Translations under genes and position numbers: made by a program | Notes under the pieces: generated by a model | Seen by the model: the letters and a program-made list of their open reading frames with translations, nothing else | Databases searched by the model: none | Told to the model about the DNA's origin: nothing | Assembly (NCBI GenBank): GCA_028641055.1 | Contig: CM054062.1 | Coordinates: forward strand, 180,451,266-180,515,265 | Direction: 5' to 3' | Source of the DNA: Alopecurus myosuroides | Taxonomy: Eukaryota > Streptophyta > Magnoliopsida > Poales > Poaceae | Length of the DNA stretch: 64,000 nucleotides | In this document: piece after piece, positions 1-10,814 of the stretch | How positions within the stretch are numbered: position 1 is the stretch's first letter | How the letters are laid out: every line of letters starts with the position of its first letter

Positions 1-103
1 TACTCTCACGTTTCATTTTTCCTATATAGCTACAAAATAGTTTCTAGACTCAACTACGACCAGTAAAAAGGGATCCTATAGGCAGACAGGCTCTGATACC
101 ATT
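1..103 (-). mobile_element. Gypsy-type retrotransposon internal edge with primer-binding site
   Basis: This is the start of the internal region of a long-LTR retrotransposon transcribed on the minus strand; the rest lies beyond the left edge. The minus strand at 101-89 reads TGGTATCAGAGCC, the usual priming site for initiator methionine tRNA. It is separated from the LTR end (CA at 105-104) by two bases. The superfamily is inferred from LTR length and style, because no coding sequence of this element is in the window. Confidence 0.7.
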
Positions 104-3100
104 TGTCGCACCCTGGCTTCTAAGGGATACTCATCGTACGAACTGGATAGCAGGTGCTTGGATTATGGGGCATAACTGCTCCCACGTCCCAGCTTCCTGG
201 TAGGCCTGCGCTTATGCGCGACAACACAAGCCCTACTATTCCACCGTCGATGTAAACTATCCATTAGAAGTCATAGGCACTACTGTCGACGTACTTCATA
301 TCAAGCGCGCACTGTACGTCAACAGCTTTGAACGAATGATGATCACAACGTATCTCTAAGACACAAAAGATTGAAATACGGTTGCAAATGGCCTTCACTA
401 AGGCAGAGATAGCAAATACAATCATCCAGAGGACACATGTCCCAACATAGCATTCATTACATCAGCGGAAGCAATCAAAGGTGTCTGGGTACAGACAAAT
501 CCAACAGGCTTAAGAAGCCGGAGAAAATAAAGAAGACGAAGCCCATCCACGTAGGTCCTGGATCCAGCCCTGGTCCAGCTAACTACTCGTCTGCAGTCTC
601 GTCAAACTCCACGAAGTAGCCATCCTGGTGGTCATCGTAGCCGTAGTCGTAGTCTGCGTAAACCACAGCCCCAACGGGGTCAGTACATCCAAGTACTGGC
701 AAGCAAGACTCACAGTTCACCAAAGTATAGCCCGTCAACACAAGCACAGATGACTTGGGTTCAACGGAAAGAAGGGGTATATAAGACGCTGCAACTGGCT
801 GCGCTAACCAACTACAGAGATTCTATCAATTCCAACTATCAGAAAGGGGATAAGATCGAGGGTTGTAACCAACTGAAAGATAACATCAAACAAACCCATC
901 CTGGATCTCGCCCCTTATCCAAAGAAGCAATCCGAGGATAACTCACACAGTTGGATTAATATGAATCAAGTTATTGCGACAATAATCCTATTACTAGTCA
1001 AGTTATTAATCATGGGGTGTAACATGTTTGATCATTATGTTTAAGTTGTCCTGAGTACTTGTTAGCCAGTACTTTCACCAAGTAATCCATAACCGCGGAA
1101 AACACGGCTTCTCGAGAAGATTATCCCTGCAGGGTTGCACCAATTTGGCCGTACACGTATGAATAACCCGCCAGATGGGATGCCTCCCACCAAGCGGGGC
1201 ACTCAACACAACTCAACTCTTCTCCGCATCAAGCCCAAAGCACCTTGGGCGCATGGCTAATCAAGCCCCGAAGAAAAGGGACCCTCATAGCACTCTAAGA
1301 CCGTGTCCCCCTATATGCCGACTACAAAAGTTCCACCCTGCGCTGGGCTCGCAAAAACATGCATGCGGCAAATAGAAAGCACGAACTAAATGAGATGATT
1401 TGGACGAGATGCGAATCGAATCAAATTGAGGGGGGCGCCCATACTCGCTTCCCACATGCGGGTAGTGCGCTCATCATGGATCAGTAGACAAGACCCTTTT
1501 CCTATTAGGGTCGACACTAGCAGGCCTCAAAACCACACAGGGCCTCCTGCCGGTGCCTTATCATCAAATTATTATTAACAGTAATAACATTAGCATGATT
1601 GATTGATTGATTGATTAAACATCGAGCCCCCAGAACATAATAAAGATATAGTAACTGAAAGTAACGGGTAACAGACTCGAGCAAAACAATCTAAGCATGC
1701 TAGTAAGACACTGGCTCAATCAACAGGGTTGTAGGAGGGGTGATGAGGCAATATCAGGGTTAAAGGATTCATGTGATAGGTTCGTAACAGAAACATCTAC
1801 CACTAAGGCTGGCAAGTATAGACAACGGAAAGTATCGGTAACCAGGGTTGAAAGGAACACAATGGTTCATGTGAGTGATAACTTGCCTGCAAACTCAACA
1901 GCTGGGTACTGAGCTAGATCCTCAGAAGGGGTGCTGTAAAGGTCGTCTGCCTCAACGTCGTCGTCTATTCGAGAAGAAGCAAACAAACAAAACAGTAATG
2001 TAAACAAGCATTGCCATGGCATTGTGCACAATCAATATGATGCATGACAAGTTAATGGTGCAGCAGAATAAACTGACTAACATGATAGCACAATTTAAAT
2101 GGACCCATATGCAAGGGTTGCATATGGAAAAGGATCCATTGAAATAAGTGGAACAAATGATTTACAATTATTTATTATGTGATAGTTGTTAACATGATGC
2201 ATGCATGATGATGATGACAAGATATCAACAGATAATAATAAATAACAATGATAGATGCAAAGGACGAGGAATAAAACAAGTTTAGAACTTATTTATTAAG
2301 TTTGGAAAATTTTGGTTACTTAATGGTGTTAAACAAGTAGTTGTTGTTTTCAACAAGTTAAAGTGTTCAAAACAAGTAACAAAGTTGATATTTGAAAAGG
2401 TTATCAAATTTTAGTTGGATTACATGTCTCACATTTTGAAATTGGACTTTGGATTAATTAATAATGAATTAATCAATATTAGACAAGTTTTAATTGCATT
2501 AAACAAGATTTAAATGGTTTAGGCAATTTAAATTATTCAAACAATGAAACAAATTTTATATGTGAATAGGATATTCAAAAAGGTGTGAAAAACATATTTT
2601 ATTTGACTTATTTGGAAATAGTATGAATTACTTATGAATTATTGCAAATTACATTTGAATTATTCAAATTTGAATTTTAAATGCATTTTGAAAACTCAAA
2701 ACAGAACACAAATGGAATAATTGGAAAGATTATGAAATTTGGAGCAATAAACATATACAATTTTTATTTATTGGATTCATATATTAAAAGTTATTGATTT
2801 TTAAAGTTTGGTGTTTATTCTGCCATTTTAAAAAGGAATAAAAATTACACAGATTCGTTTAAAAACTTTTGTTACCGTCACTGGGGCTAACCCCAGCCAC
2901 TGCCAGCGGGCCCAACCCAGCGTGGCAGCGCACGTGGCTGCTCGCGTGGCCACACAGCCAGGTGGGCCAGTGGCTTGGGGATTAATCCCAGCAAAAAGGT
3001 GCGCCGCGGGGGATTCGACCCCGGGATCGATTGGCTCGCGCGCGCAAGGAACAGGCCAGCTGCGCTGTTGCTGCACTTGTGACAGATGAGGGGGTGCGTG

Positions 3101-4114
3101 GGGTTTTTAGGTTCAGGTTTTGCACTCGCACTGAAACTGAAATTGCAGTTTCAGTTAACAGGGGCAGGTTGCCGCGGCCAGTTCGCCGGAGTGGCGCTGC
3201 GTCGCAGCGGCTGCTGCTCGGGGCGGTACAGTGGTGCGTTGTGCTGCTGGGGTGTGGCCTAGGGCGTGAGTGATCGTTGAGAGAAGTAGGGGCGAGGGGG
3301 AACGACGGTGACGCTCACCTGCGCTGCAGGTGTAGCAGTGTCGATGCAGGGGCTCGTCGGAGAAGTCACGGACGGCGGCGTGGCTCTGGCCCTCCTCAGA
3401 CTCCACGGTGGTGTTGATGACGAAGATGGTACCGGGGCCAAGGTGGTAAACGGGCTGGGCTTTCTCCCCCCCCTGGTTGAAACGTTTTTTCTCTTTTTTA
3501 TTATTAGCTGTTCTGTTTTTTTTTGTAGCTTTGCTTTTGAAATAAAAACATGGGTTTTTGTTTATAGAAAAATTTGAGAAAATTAGGATAACTTTCTTAG
3601 TTGAAATGCAACCACTTGGTAGTTTTTGTTTTCAAAAACTTAATTGTTTGCTTGCTGTTTAAATAATTAAACCAATTTAATTGAAATTTCCAATATTAGT
3701 TAATATTAGAAAAACAAGGTATTTTTCCATAGGGTTTTCTTTAGGGTTTAAAAGTGATTTAAGGAATTCAAATTAGTGGTGAACTTCATGGATTCAAAGG
3801 ATTAAAGATTTTGAGAAATGGCTTGAGTTTGGAAATGATTTGAAATTAATTGATTAAAGTGATTGATTGAATTAAGCAACAATTTAATAGTTGATCCAAT
3901 ATGAAATAATTGGAAGCAATTGATGTTTTTGATTTTGCAATTCTTTATTTGAAAAGATTGTAACAGACAAGTGTGAAAACAACTGTTGATTAAAGATTGA
4001 ATTTCATTAAGAAAACAATGCAACAGAACATAAGATGAGGATGATGCCATGATGCATTGCATAAATTAAACAAGGAACAGAAACACTAGGTAGTTTTCAT
4101 ACTTGGATGTTACA
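104..4114 (-). mobile_element. 4.0-kb LTR (5' LTR) of a long-LTR retrotransposon
   Basis: The LTR runs from TGTCGCACCC at 104 to GGATGTTACA at 4114, so it has TG...CA ends with imperfect inverted termini. The primer-binding site lies just outside position 104, which makes this the 5' LTR of a minus-strand element. It aligns along its length with the solo LTR at 42200-46363: both share a TTGATTGATT tract (near 1597 and 43515), an AT-rich middle, a GC-rich segment and a T-rich stretch before the end. No convincing protein is encoded; the short reading frames inside (for example 3031-3273) are not conserved between copies. The expected target duplication (4115-4119, AGCGA) cannot be checked because its partner is outside the window. 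Confidence 0.82.
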
Positions 4115-4309
4115 AGCGACGCGTGGGAAAACCGCGGGCCCCCGCGTCGGTCAAAGGCTGCCGGAGTAACGTCACGCGCGGCGCAGCAAATACCCCGCCA
4201 GGGCTACAAAAGGTCCCTCGCCGCTCGCCGCTCTCCCCATTCTAGCCGTTCATCTCCTCGCCCTCACCGCACTCACTCTCATCGCCGCATTTCACCAAGA
4301 CACCCCGAG

Positions 4310-4969
4310 ATGATGCCTCGCCGGCTCCGTGCAAACCGCAACTCGCCGTTGTACTGCCGCCCCGCGGCCGCGATGTGGGACCACAGTGACGGCGATAGCG
4401 ACAACGAGTTCTACTACGAGGAGAACGAGCAGCCAACGCAGGAGGAGGCGGCGCCCGAGCTGCAGCCGCCGCAGGAGGCGCAGCGCTGGAGGAGGCACAG
4501 GAGGAGGCAGCCAATCTGGCCCGAGCAGCACGCGGCGTTCTACTCGTTCCAAACATGGCGGAACAAGGAGGCGTTCCACCAGGTGCGCGCTTGGCTCGAG
4601 GAGGCGGCAGCAGCCGAGGCTGCCGCTGTTCGTGCATCCCTGGAGACCCACCAGAGGGAGGAGGCGGAGCGCCAGGTCTACCGGCAGCTCACCGCAACCG
4701 CGGCGTCGGATGAGCAGCAGGCGCTCGTCGCGCTGTACGAGAGCGACCGGCGCAAGGTTGCCCTGCAGAGCAAGAGGCGGAACCGCCGCCATCCCTCCGA
4801 GCAGGCGCAGCTGCACTGGCTGCGGATCCAAGGCAGAGCGCAGCGGCCCTGGCTCGCTACGGTGGCGAACCCATCGCCAAGCGACCCATCGCCCTTCGCC
4901 AAGAACGACCACGAGGCGGGGCCCTCCAACATGCTGGCTTACGACGGCTGCGAGGAGGACGACGTCTAA
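4310..4969 (+). CDS. Unrecognised intronless gene, 219 aa, charged alpha-helical protein
   Basis: The reading frame stays open upstream to 4103, but the start at 4310 is preferred: it follows a pyrimidine- and C-rich leader typical of grass genes, and the upstream codons lie partly inside the LTR that ends at 4114. A possible TATA variant (TACAAAA) lies near 4204. The protein starts MMPRRLR, has an acidic stretch around residues 25-40 (DGDSDNEFYYEENEQ), then Gln/Glu/Ala/Arg-rich helical sequence with Trp-rich patches (PIWPEQHAAFYSFQTWR) and ends in an acidic tail. I recognise no domain. GC content is far above the flanking AT-rich DNA. It could be a lineage-specific gene or a passenger of a transposon; expression is not shown. 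Confidence 0.5.
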   Translation: MMPRRLRANRNSPLYCRPAAAMWDHSDGDSDNEFYYEENEQPTQEEAAPELQPPQEAQRWRRHRRRQPIWPEQHAAFYSFQTWRNKEAFHQVRAWLEEAAAAEAAAVRASLETHQREEAERQVYRQLTATAASDEQQALVALYESDRRKVALQSKRRNRRHPSEQAQLHWLRIQGRAQRPWLATVANPSPSDPSPFAKNDHEAGPSNMLAYDGCEEDDV

Positions 4970-5219
4970 GAGGAGGGCGACGACCAGGCCGGGTGATCGC
5001 GGCGAGCCTCGGCCTGCCGTAGTTTTTTTTAAGTTTTTTCTATGTTTTTAGTTAAATTATGCCGTCTATCTGTAAAAATATCGTCGAATCTATGAATTTG
5101 CGCCTATTTCAACGAGTTCTCCGTTTTTTAATTAATTTTGAGTATTTCTAAACAAAATCACGAGCCAGAACTAGATTAAAAGCGAAAAGAGGGAGTAGTT
5201 TGGATGATGTTTTAATAAT
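4970..5219. other. 3' flank of the 4310-4969 gene
   Basis: A T-rich stretch directly after the stop may serve as 3' UTR. Nothing else is recognisable. A GAGGGAGTA string at 5191-5199 resembles the end of a Stowaway-type MITE, but no partner terminus was found at the expected distance. Confidence 0.3.
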
Positions 5220-6115
5220 GTTGTATGATGTTGAACCAAGTCATTCCAAAATTTTAGGCAAATGTACTTCAAATGAGGTTTGAAGCTATTGTCAAAATTA
5301 TCATGAAAATTTCGAACTTGTCAAACTTATCCGATCCAAATAAATTTGAGGAGCAACTATATCACATATAACAACATTGTTCGTTATATTCATGTCATTT
5401 TGAATTTTTTTGAATTATTTATACTCATTTGAAACCATCGCTCTATTCTCATGAGAAATGTGCTTCAAATGAGGTCTGAAGCTAGGGTAGACACCCCCGT
5501 TTGAAATTTCATGAAAAATTCGAACTTGTCAAAATTATCCGATCCAAATAAATTTGAGGAGCAACTATATCACATATAACAACATTGTTCGTTGGATTCA
5601 TGTCATTTTGATTTTTTTTGAATTATTTATGCTCATTTGAAACCATCGCTCTATTCTCATGAGAAATGTGCTTCAAATGAGGTCTGAAGTTAGGGTAGAC
5701 ACCCCCGTTTGTAATTTCATGAAAAATTCGACCTTGCCAAAATTATCCAAATAAATTTGAGGAGCAACTATATCACATAAAACAACATTGTGCGTTGGAT
5801 TCATGTCATTTTTTTGAATTATTTATGCTCATTTGAAACCATCGCTCTATTCTCATGAGAAATGTGCTTCAAATGAGGTCTGAAGCTAGGGTAGACAACC
5901 CCGTTTGAAATTTCATGAAAATTTCGACCTTGTTAAAATTATCCAAATAAATTTGAAGAGCAACTATATCACATATAACAACATTGTGTGTTGGATTCAT
6001 GTCATTTTGATTTTTTTTGAATTATTTATGCTCCTTTGAAACCATCGCTCTATTCTCATGAGAAATGTGTTTCAAATGAGGTCCGAAGCTAGGGTAAATA
6101 CCCCCATTTGTGCTT
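5220..6115. repeat. Tandem array, ~200-bp unit, about four copies
   Basis: The phrase GAGCAACTATATCACAT starts at 5351, 5559 and 5762, with a further copy at about 5958, giving spacings of 208, 203 and 196 bases. Each unit also carries an 'ATCGCTCTATTCTCATGAG' block and a 'GGTCTGAAGCTAGGG' block. Units differ by small indels. No coding capacity is seen. Confidence 0.85.
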
Positions 6116-7079
6116 CAACTTTTTTTGGCATCTTGTCTACATCAGCCAAATTAATTTTCTAGACATCTATTCTACATATATAGTGTAAATCTGAAGTTTC
6201 ATTATGTTTTGAATAATTCTTCTATTTTTGCAATTTTTTATCTAAATAACATGGTTTAACAGAAAAATCATATGTAAAACAGATAAAAATCATCGCTGTA
6301 GTAAATCTGAAGTTTCATTGTGCTTTGAATCATTCTTCTATTTTTTATATTTTTTATTTAAATAACATGGTTTAATACTTAATACTCCCTCCGTATCGAA
6401 AAGAAATCATATGTAGAACAGCTAGAAACCATCGATCCATGTAGCCAACGGACCAACCAATCCTAGCACAGAACGAGCGTCTCGTGGATCGCTGAGGCTG
6501 CGAGCGCATCCGTCCGATGCAAGATTCCTTCTAGAAGGCGTCGATCCAACAGCCCAGGTCGAATCTCTGGGTGTCCTTCTAGAAGCTTTTCGGTTGGGTC
6601 AAACAGAGGGTTGACCAAGCTTGAAATGAGCATAAATAATTAAAAAATCGAAAAAATATAAAGCCGACGCACATAGTAGTGTTATGTCATATAGTAACGA
6701 GAAAAATAATATAAACCTGTCTTATAAAGAATGGAACGAAAAAGCCTTGTCTAATATGTGATATCTTGAACAGGCTAGCAGAGAGTTCAAGAAAATTATA
6801 TGAGTTTCAAACCTTTGGAGATGAAATAAGGTCTTCATTTTGGTGTGACTAAGAAAGATCCAAAGTTCTTTTTTCATTTTGATGTTTTAAACTTGTTTTA
6901 TTTATGATTTTTGATTAAAACCATTATTATTTAAAAGAAAATAAATAATACGAATATTCATCCAATAAATTTTCAGTCTTCGGAATTACATTATATAGGT
7001 CGAATACAAGTCTAGGAAAAATATAAATAGGATTTATAAACATTAGAACGAAAGCCTTCACTAAAATGTGATTCCTCGA
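6116..7079. other. AT-rich spacer, no gene
   Basis: No protein-coding or RNA gene is recognisable. A CTCCCTCCG string at 6385 resembles one terminus of a Stowaway-like MITE, but the opposite end was not found. Two related blocks, at about 6700-6790 and 7010-7100, share an 'ACGAAA.AGCCTT' phrase followed by a 'TGTGAT' phrase, so this region may hold diverged outer units of the neighbouring array. Confidence 0.3.
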
Positions 7080-8745
7080 ATACAGTAGTAGAGATTTCAA
7101 AGAATATGAGGTGGAAACATTGTGAATCTTCCGAAGAGGTGGGTTCTACCTTTTTTTTTGTGTTCCTATGGGTTATCCTAACACAACCAAGCAAATAGTT
7201 CCACATTGCTACCCCCTTTCGACGTCGTTACCGCGTGTTTCCTTATAAGTCCGGTATTTCTCCAGCGGGTAGGGTTTCACCGGGAGGGGGGCTACGGAGC
7301 GTCTGGATCCCAACACAAGCTAGGGGGTGCCATACCATGTTAGTATAGGTGTGTTGTGTGCTTTGGATGTCAAAGATTGCTCTCCGGGGTGTGACCCGCT
7401 TCACCGGCATCCACTTCTCTCTCGTGAGTTTACATGCCCTTATAGGGTGAAACTCCTGTATCGGACGAAACATTGTGAATCTTCCGAAGAGGTGGGTTCT
7501 ACCTTTTTTTTGTTCCTATGGGCTATCCTAGCACAACCAAGCAAATAATTCCACATTGCTACCCTCTTTCGATGTTGTTACCGCGTGTTTCCGTATAAGT
7601 CCGGTATTTCTCCAGCGGGTCTAGGGTTTCACCGGGAGGGGGGCCACGGAGCGTATGGATCCCAACACAAGCTAGGGGTGCCATACCATGTTAGTATAGG
7701 TGTGTTGTGTGCTTTGGATGTCAAAGATTGCTCTCCGGGGTGTGACCCGCTTCACCGGCATCCACTTCTCTCTCGTGAGTTTACATGCGCTTCTAGGGTG
7801 AAACTCTAGTATCGGACGAAACATCGAGAATCTTCCGAAGAGGTGGGTTCTATCTTTTTTTTTGTGTTCCTATGGGCTATCCTAGCACAACCAAGCAAAT
7901 AGTTCCACATTTCTACCCCTTTCTACGCCGTTACCGCGTGTTTCTGTATAAGTCCGGTATTTCTCCAGCGGGTCTAGGGTTTCACCGGGAGGGGGGCTAC
8001 GGAGCGTCTGGATCCCAACACAAGCTAGGGGGTGCCATACCATATTATTATAGGTGTGTTGTGTGCTTTGGATGTCAAAGATTGCTCTCCGGGGTGTGAC
8101 CCGCTTCACCGGCATCCACTTCTCTCTCGTGAGTTTACATGCGCTTATAGGGTGAAACTCCAGTATCGAACGAAACATCGAGAATCTTCCGAAGAGGTGG
8201 GTTCTACCTTTTTGTTTTGTGTTCCTATGGGCTATCCTAGCACAACCAAGCAAATAGTTCCACATTTCTACCCCCTTTCGACGCCGTTACCGCGTGTGTC
8301 CGTATAAGTCCGGTATTTCTCCAGCGGGTCTAGGGTTTCACCGGGAGGGGGCTACGGAGCGTCTGGATCCCAACACAAGTTAGGGGGTGCCATACCATGT
8401 TAGTATAGGTGTGTTGTGTGCTTTGGGGGTGCCATACCATGTTGGTATAGGTGTGTTGTGTGCTTTGGATGTCAAAGATTGCTCTCCGGGGTGTGACTCG
8501 CTTCACCGGCATCCACTTCTCTCTCGTGAGTTTACATGCGCTTATAGGGTGAAACTCCAGTATCGGACGAAACATCGAGAATCTTCCGAAGAGGTGGGTT
8601 CTACCTTTTTGTTTTGTGTTCCTATGAGCTATCCTAACACAACCAAGCAAATAGTTCCACATTGCTACCCCTTTCGGTATTTCTCCAGCGGGTCTATGGT
8701 TTCACCGGGAGGGGGCTACGGAGCGTCTGGATAACAACACAAGCT
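7080..8745. repeat. Tandem array, ~353-bp unit, about 4.5 copies
   Basis: The phrase GAATCTTCCGAAGAGGTGGG recurs at 7124, 7477, 7828, 8182 and 8579, giving periods of 353, 351, 354 and 397. The long fourth unit carries an internal duplication of ~43 bases (around 8385-8468). Units are very similar to each other. The overlapping reading frames on both strands (such as 8387-8734) are by-products of the repeat: they shift frame from unit to unit and match no family I know. A homopolymer T run of variable length occurs in each unit. Confidence 0.92.
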
Positions 8746-9656
8746 AGGGGTTGACCACATTGTACCAACTATCTCTAAAGTTGTCTAGAAATGTCATGGC
8801 CGAGTAGTGCAGACAACACCCTCTACACTATTGTACATGCCCTAAAAACAGAGGGAACCAGATCCTCTTACTTTGCCCACCGTACGTTCTCTGACTTTCC
8901 CCCATGACACGTGGTTCCGGTGTGTGATGGGCTCCATTTGTCGGTGACGTCAGAGGATCCCGTTCCCGGCGTCTGCAGGCCGTTGCCGTTGTAGTTTGCA
9001 GGCATGGACTCGATCTGCACCGTTCCTTACGATCAAACGATTGAAAATGACGCGGTGCATGGACTGGGTGTGTTTTGTCTCAGTGTAACTGCATGCAACA
9101 ACGGACACTGTCTAGTGGGGCCCCGTTCACCAGCCCGGTGCATGCAGCCCTGCACGCCTCGTTTTTTCAGAGTAGACAACGTCGCAGAAGAAGAAAAGAG
9201 TAAACAACGTCCCTTCGCATTTGCGGCCCTGCACGCCTCGTTTCAGAAACACGAGTCGCGTCGCATTTGCAGCGACGCAGCCCTCCACGCCTCATTTTCA
9301 GAAGATACACATCAACGCATGCAGCCAGGCAGGATTTGGCGTGAGACTTTAGATTTCTTCTCATCACCTCTTTAATACACGCATGCAACGTCGCATCAAC
9401 TTTGACTGCCTAATGCACACGCTCATACTCCGTGTATCACCGCCTACGCCTACGCATGTCCTACGCCTACGCCTGTTCTACACCGCTTTGACCATGCATC
9501 GACTCTTCTACACTGCATCCAACGTTTTCACACAGTTTGCTTCATCTACCCCAATTAATTCACGCTCATCGTGTCGTTAAATAGCCCGTTTCACTCGTCC
9601 TCCATCTTCTCATCCCTCTCCAGCCCCTTGCCTTCTCTCACTTCAAGCCCCGAACC
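8746..9656 (+). promoter_or_regulatory. Upstream region and probable promoter of the 9657 gene
   Basis: This region separates the 353-bp array from the orphan gene. It holds an imperfect direct repeat of ~85 bases at about 9150-9300 (the phrase 'CTGCACGCCTCGTTT' and relatives) and short 'CCTACG' repeats at 9437-9475. A TATA-like TTAAATA lies at about 9578, roughly 80 bases before the chosen ATG, followed by a CT-rich leader. The promoter assignment is inference from spacing and composition. Confidence 0.35.
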
Positions 9657-10061
9657 ATGTCTTCCTACTCTCTACCTTTTAGCCCCGAGTCGGTCTCCGA
9701 CAAGGACAACCGCCCCAAAGATCGGCCTTGGTACGAGGCCGATTATACGCCGGAGGACGTCGAATCTCCCAAACGGGAGAGATCGCCGTCACCGCCCTTC
9801 GTCCACAACCCCGAGCCCGCCCCCACCGCCCCGAAGACTTTGGACCTCTCCCCCAAGACGATCCGCCGCCTCAAGGAACTGGAGCGGCTGGAGAAGGAGT
9901 TGAAGGCCGAGGAGAAGAAGGAGGCGAAGGAGGACGCGAAGGCTTTCCGGGCCAGCATCAAGCGGGTCCGTGAGAGAGAGGAGGAGAGGATGCGGGCGGA
10001 GAACCGCCGCGCCCGCGTCAACAAGGAGATGGAGGACAGGGCGGCGGAGTGGAGGAAGTAG
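9657..10061 (+). CDS. Unrecognised intronless gene, 134 aa, charged coiled-coil protein
   Basis: The start at 9657 (MSSYSLPFSPES) follows a C/T-rich leader and a TATA-like element, and is the first ATG of the frame. Residues 1-60 are proline- and serine-rich with acidic and basic patches (residues ~33-47 include ESPKRERSPSPP). Residues ~65-134 are almost wholly charged, with heptad-like spacing, which predicts a long helix or coiled coil (ELERLEKELKAEEKKEAKED). No catalytic motif is visible. Like the 4310-4969 gene it is intronless, GC-rich and embedded in AT-rich repeats, so it may be an orphan gene or a passenger of a non-autonomous element. Function is unknown. Confidence 0.5.
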   Translation: MSSYSLPFSPESVSDKDNRPKDRPWYEADYTPEDVESPKRERSPSPPFVHNPEPAPTAPKTLDLSPKTIRRLKELERLEKELKAEEKKEAKEDAKAFRASIKRVREREEERMRAENRRARVNKEMEDRAAEWRK

Positions 10062-10814
10062 GGCGCCGGAGGGCGGCAAGGGCTCCCGCATGCAGAGCGG
10101 GAGCAGTTAGGGCTTTAAAAATAAAATAGATGTAGTGTCCATCGGGCCCCACTGATTATATGTAAAGTGGGGCCAGTTATCCTTTCTAAGTATGTTTAAT
10201 TATATATAAAGTTATGTTCTTATATTTGTCCAAATATGTATTCACTGTTTAGAAGTTTTATCCTTTCTAATTATCGCTTTTTTTTTAAATATTTCCAATT
10301 ATCGCTTTAAAATATGCACATTGTAAACAAAATTTATATATAAGAGATGTGATGCATTATGTTTTCTAAGATAATATACAAATTTCAGTTGATCACAGTA
10401 TATATTTTATATTATTAATACGAATAATTTGATGGTTTAATAAATGGATAATGTGTAGTCTGCATGTAGTGATTAATAAATATAAAAGGAAAATGTGTAG
10501 TCTCCATGTTGACATTGGGCCTCATTTGACATTGGGCCGCAAGCAACGGTCAACAGCTGGGGCCCACATGCAGCGCCAGCCGTCAACAGTTGGGGCACAC
10601 AAGCCGCGCCAACGCTCAACAGCTGGGGCCCACATGCCGCGCCAACGGTTCTATGATGGGTCTCACAGGTCAACATCCTAACGGGGGCAGAAAGTTACGG
10701 TGGGAGCAGCGAAACGAGTCCTTGCGGACAGACTAGCGGCAAAACTGAGGTCGGTTCGGCGCTAGGGGTAAAACTGAGGTCGTGGTGCCAATTGAGGGTA
10801 CCCTTTTAAATAAC
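10062..10814. other. AT-rich 3' flank with a ~35-bp minisatellite
   Basis: After the gene the sequence turns AT-rich. The stretch 10330-10500 resembles 25674-25830 (shared phrases 'GTATATATTTTA' and 'TGCATGTAGTGATTAATAAA'), so it is dispersed-repeat material. At about 10540-10650 a GC-rich unit of ~35 bases, built around 'TCAACAGCTGGGGCCCACA', is repeated about three times with changes. Confidence 0.5.

Noticed and set aside
5188..6395. Stowaway MITE between GAGGGAGTA (5191) and CTCCCTCCG (6385)
   Set aside because: The two termini face the wrong way round to bound one element and are far too distant for a Stowaway.
7243..8734. Several similar open frames on both strands that look like a conserved small protein family
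   Set aside because: They are repeats of one 353-bp unit; since 353 is not a multiple of three the frame shifts from unit to unit, and no known family is matched.
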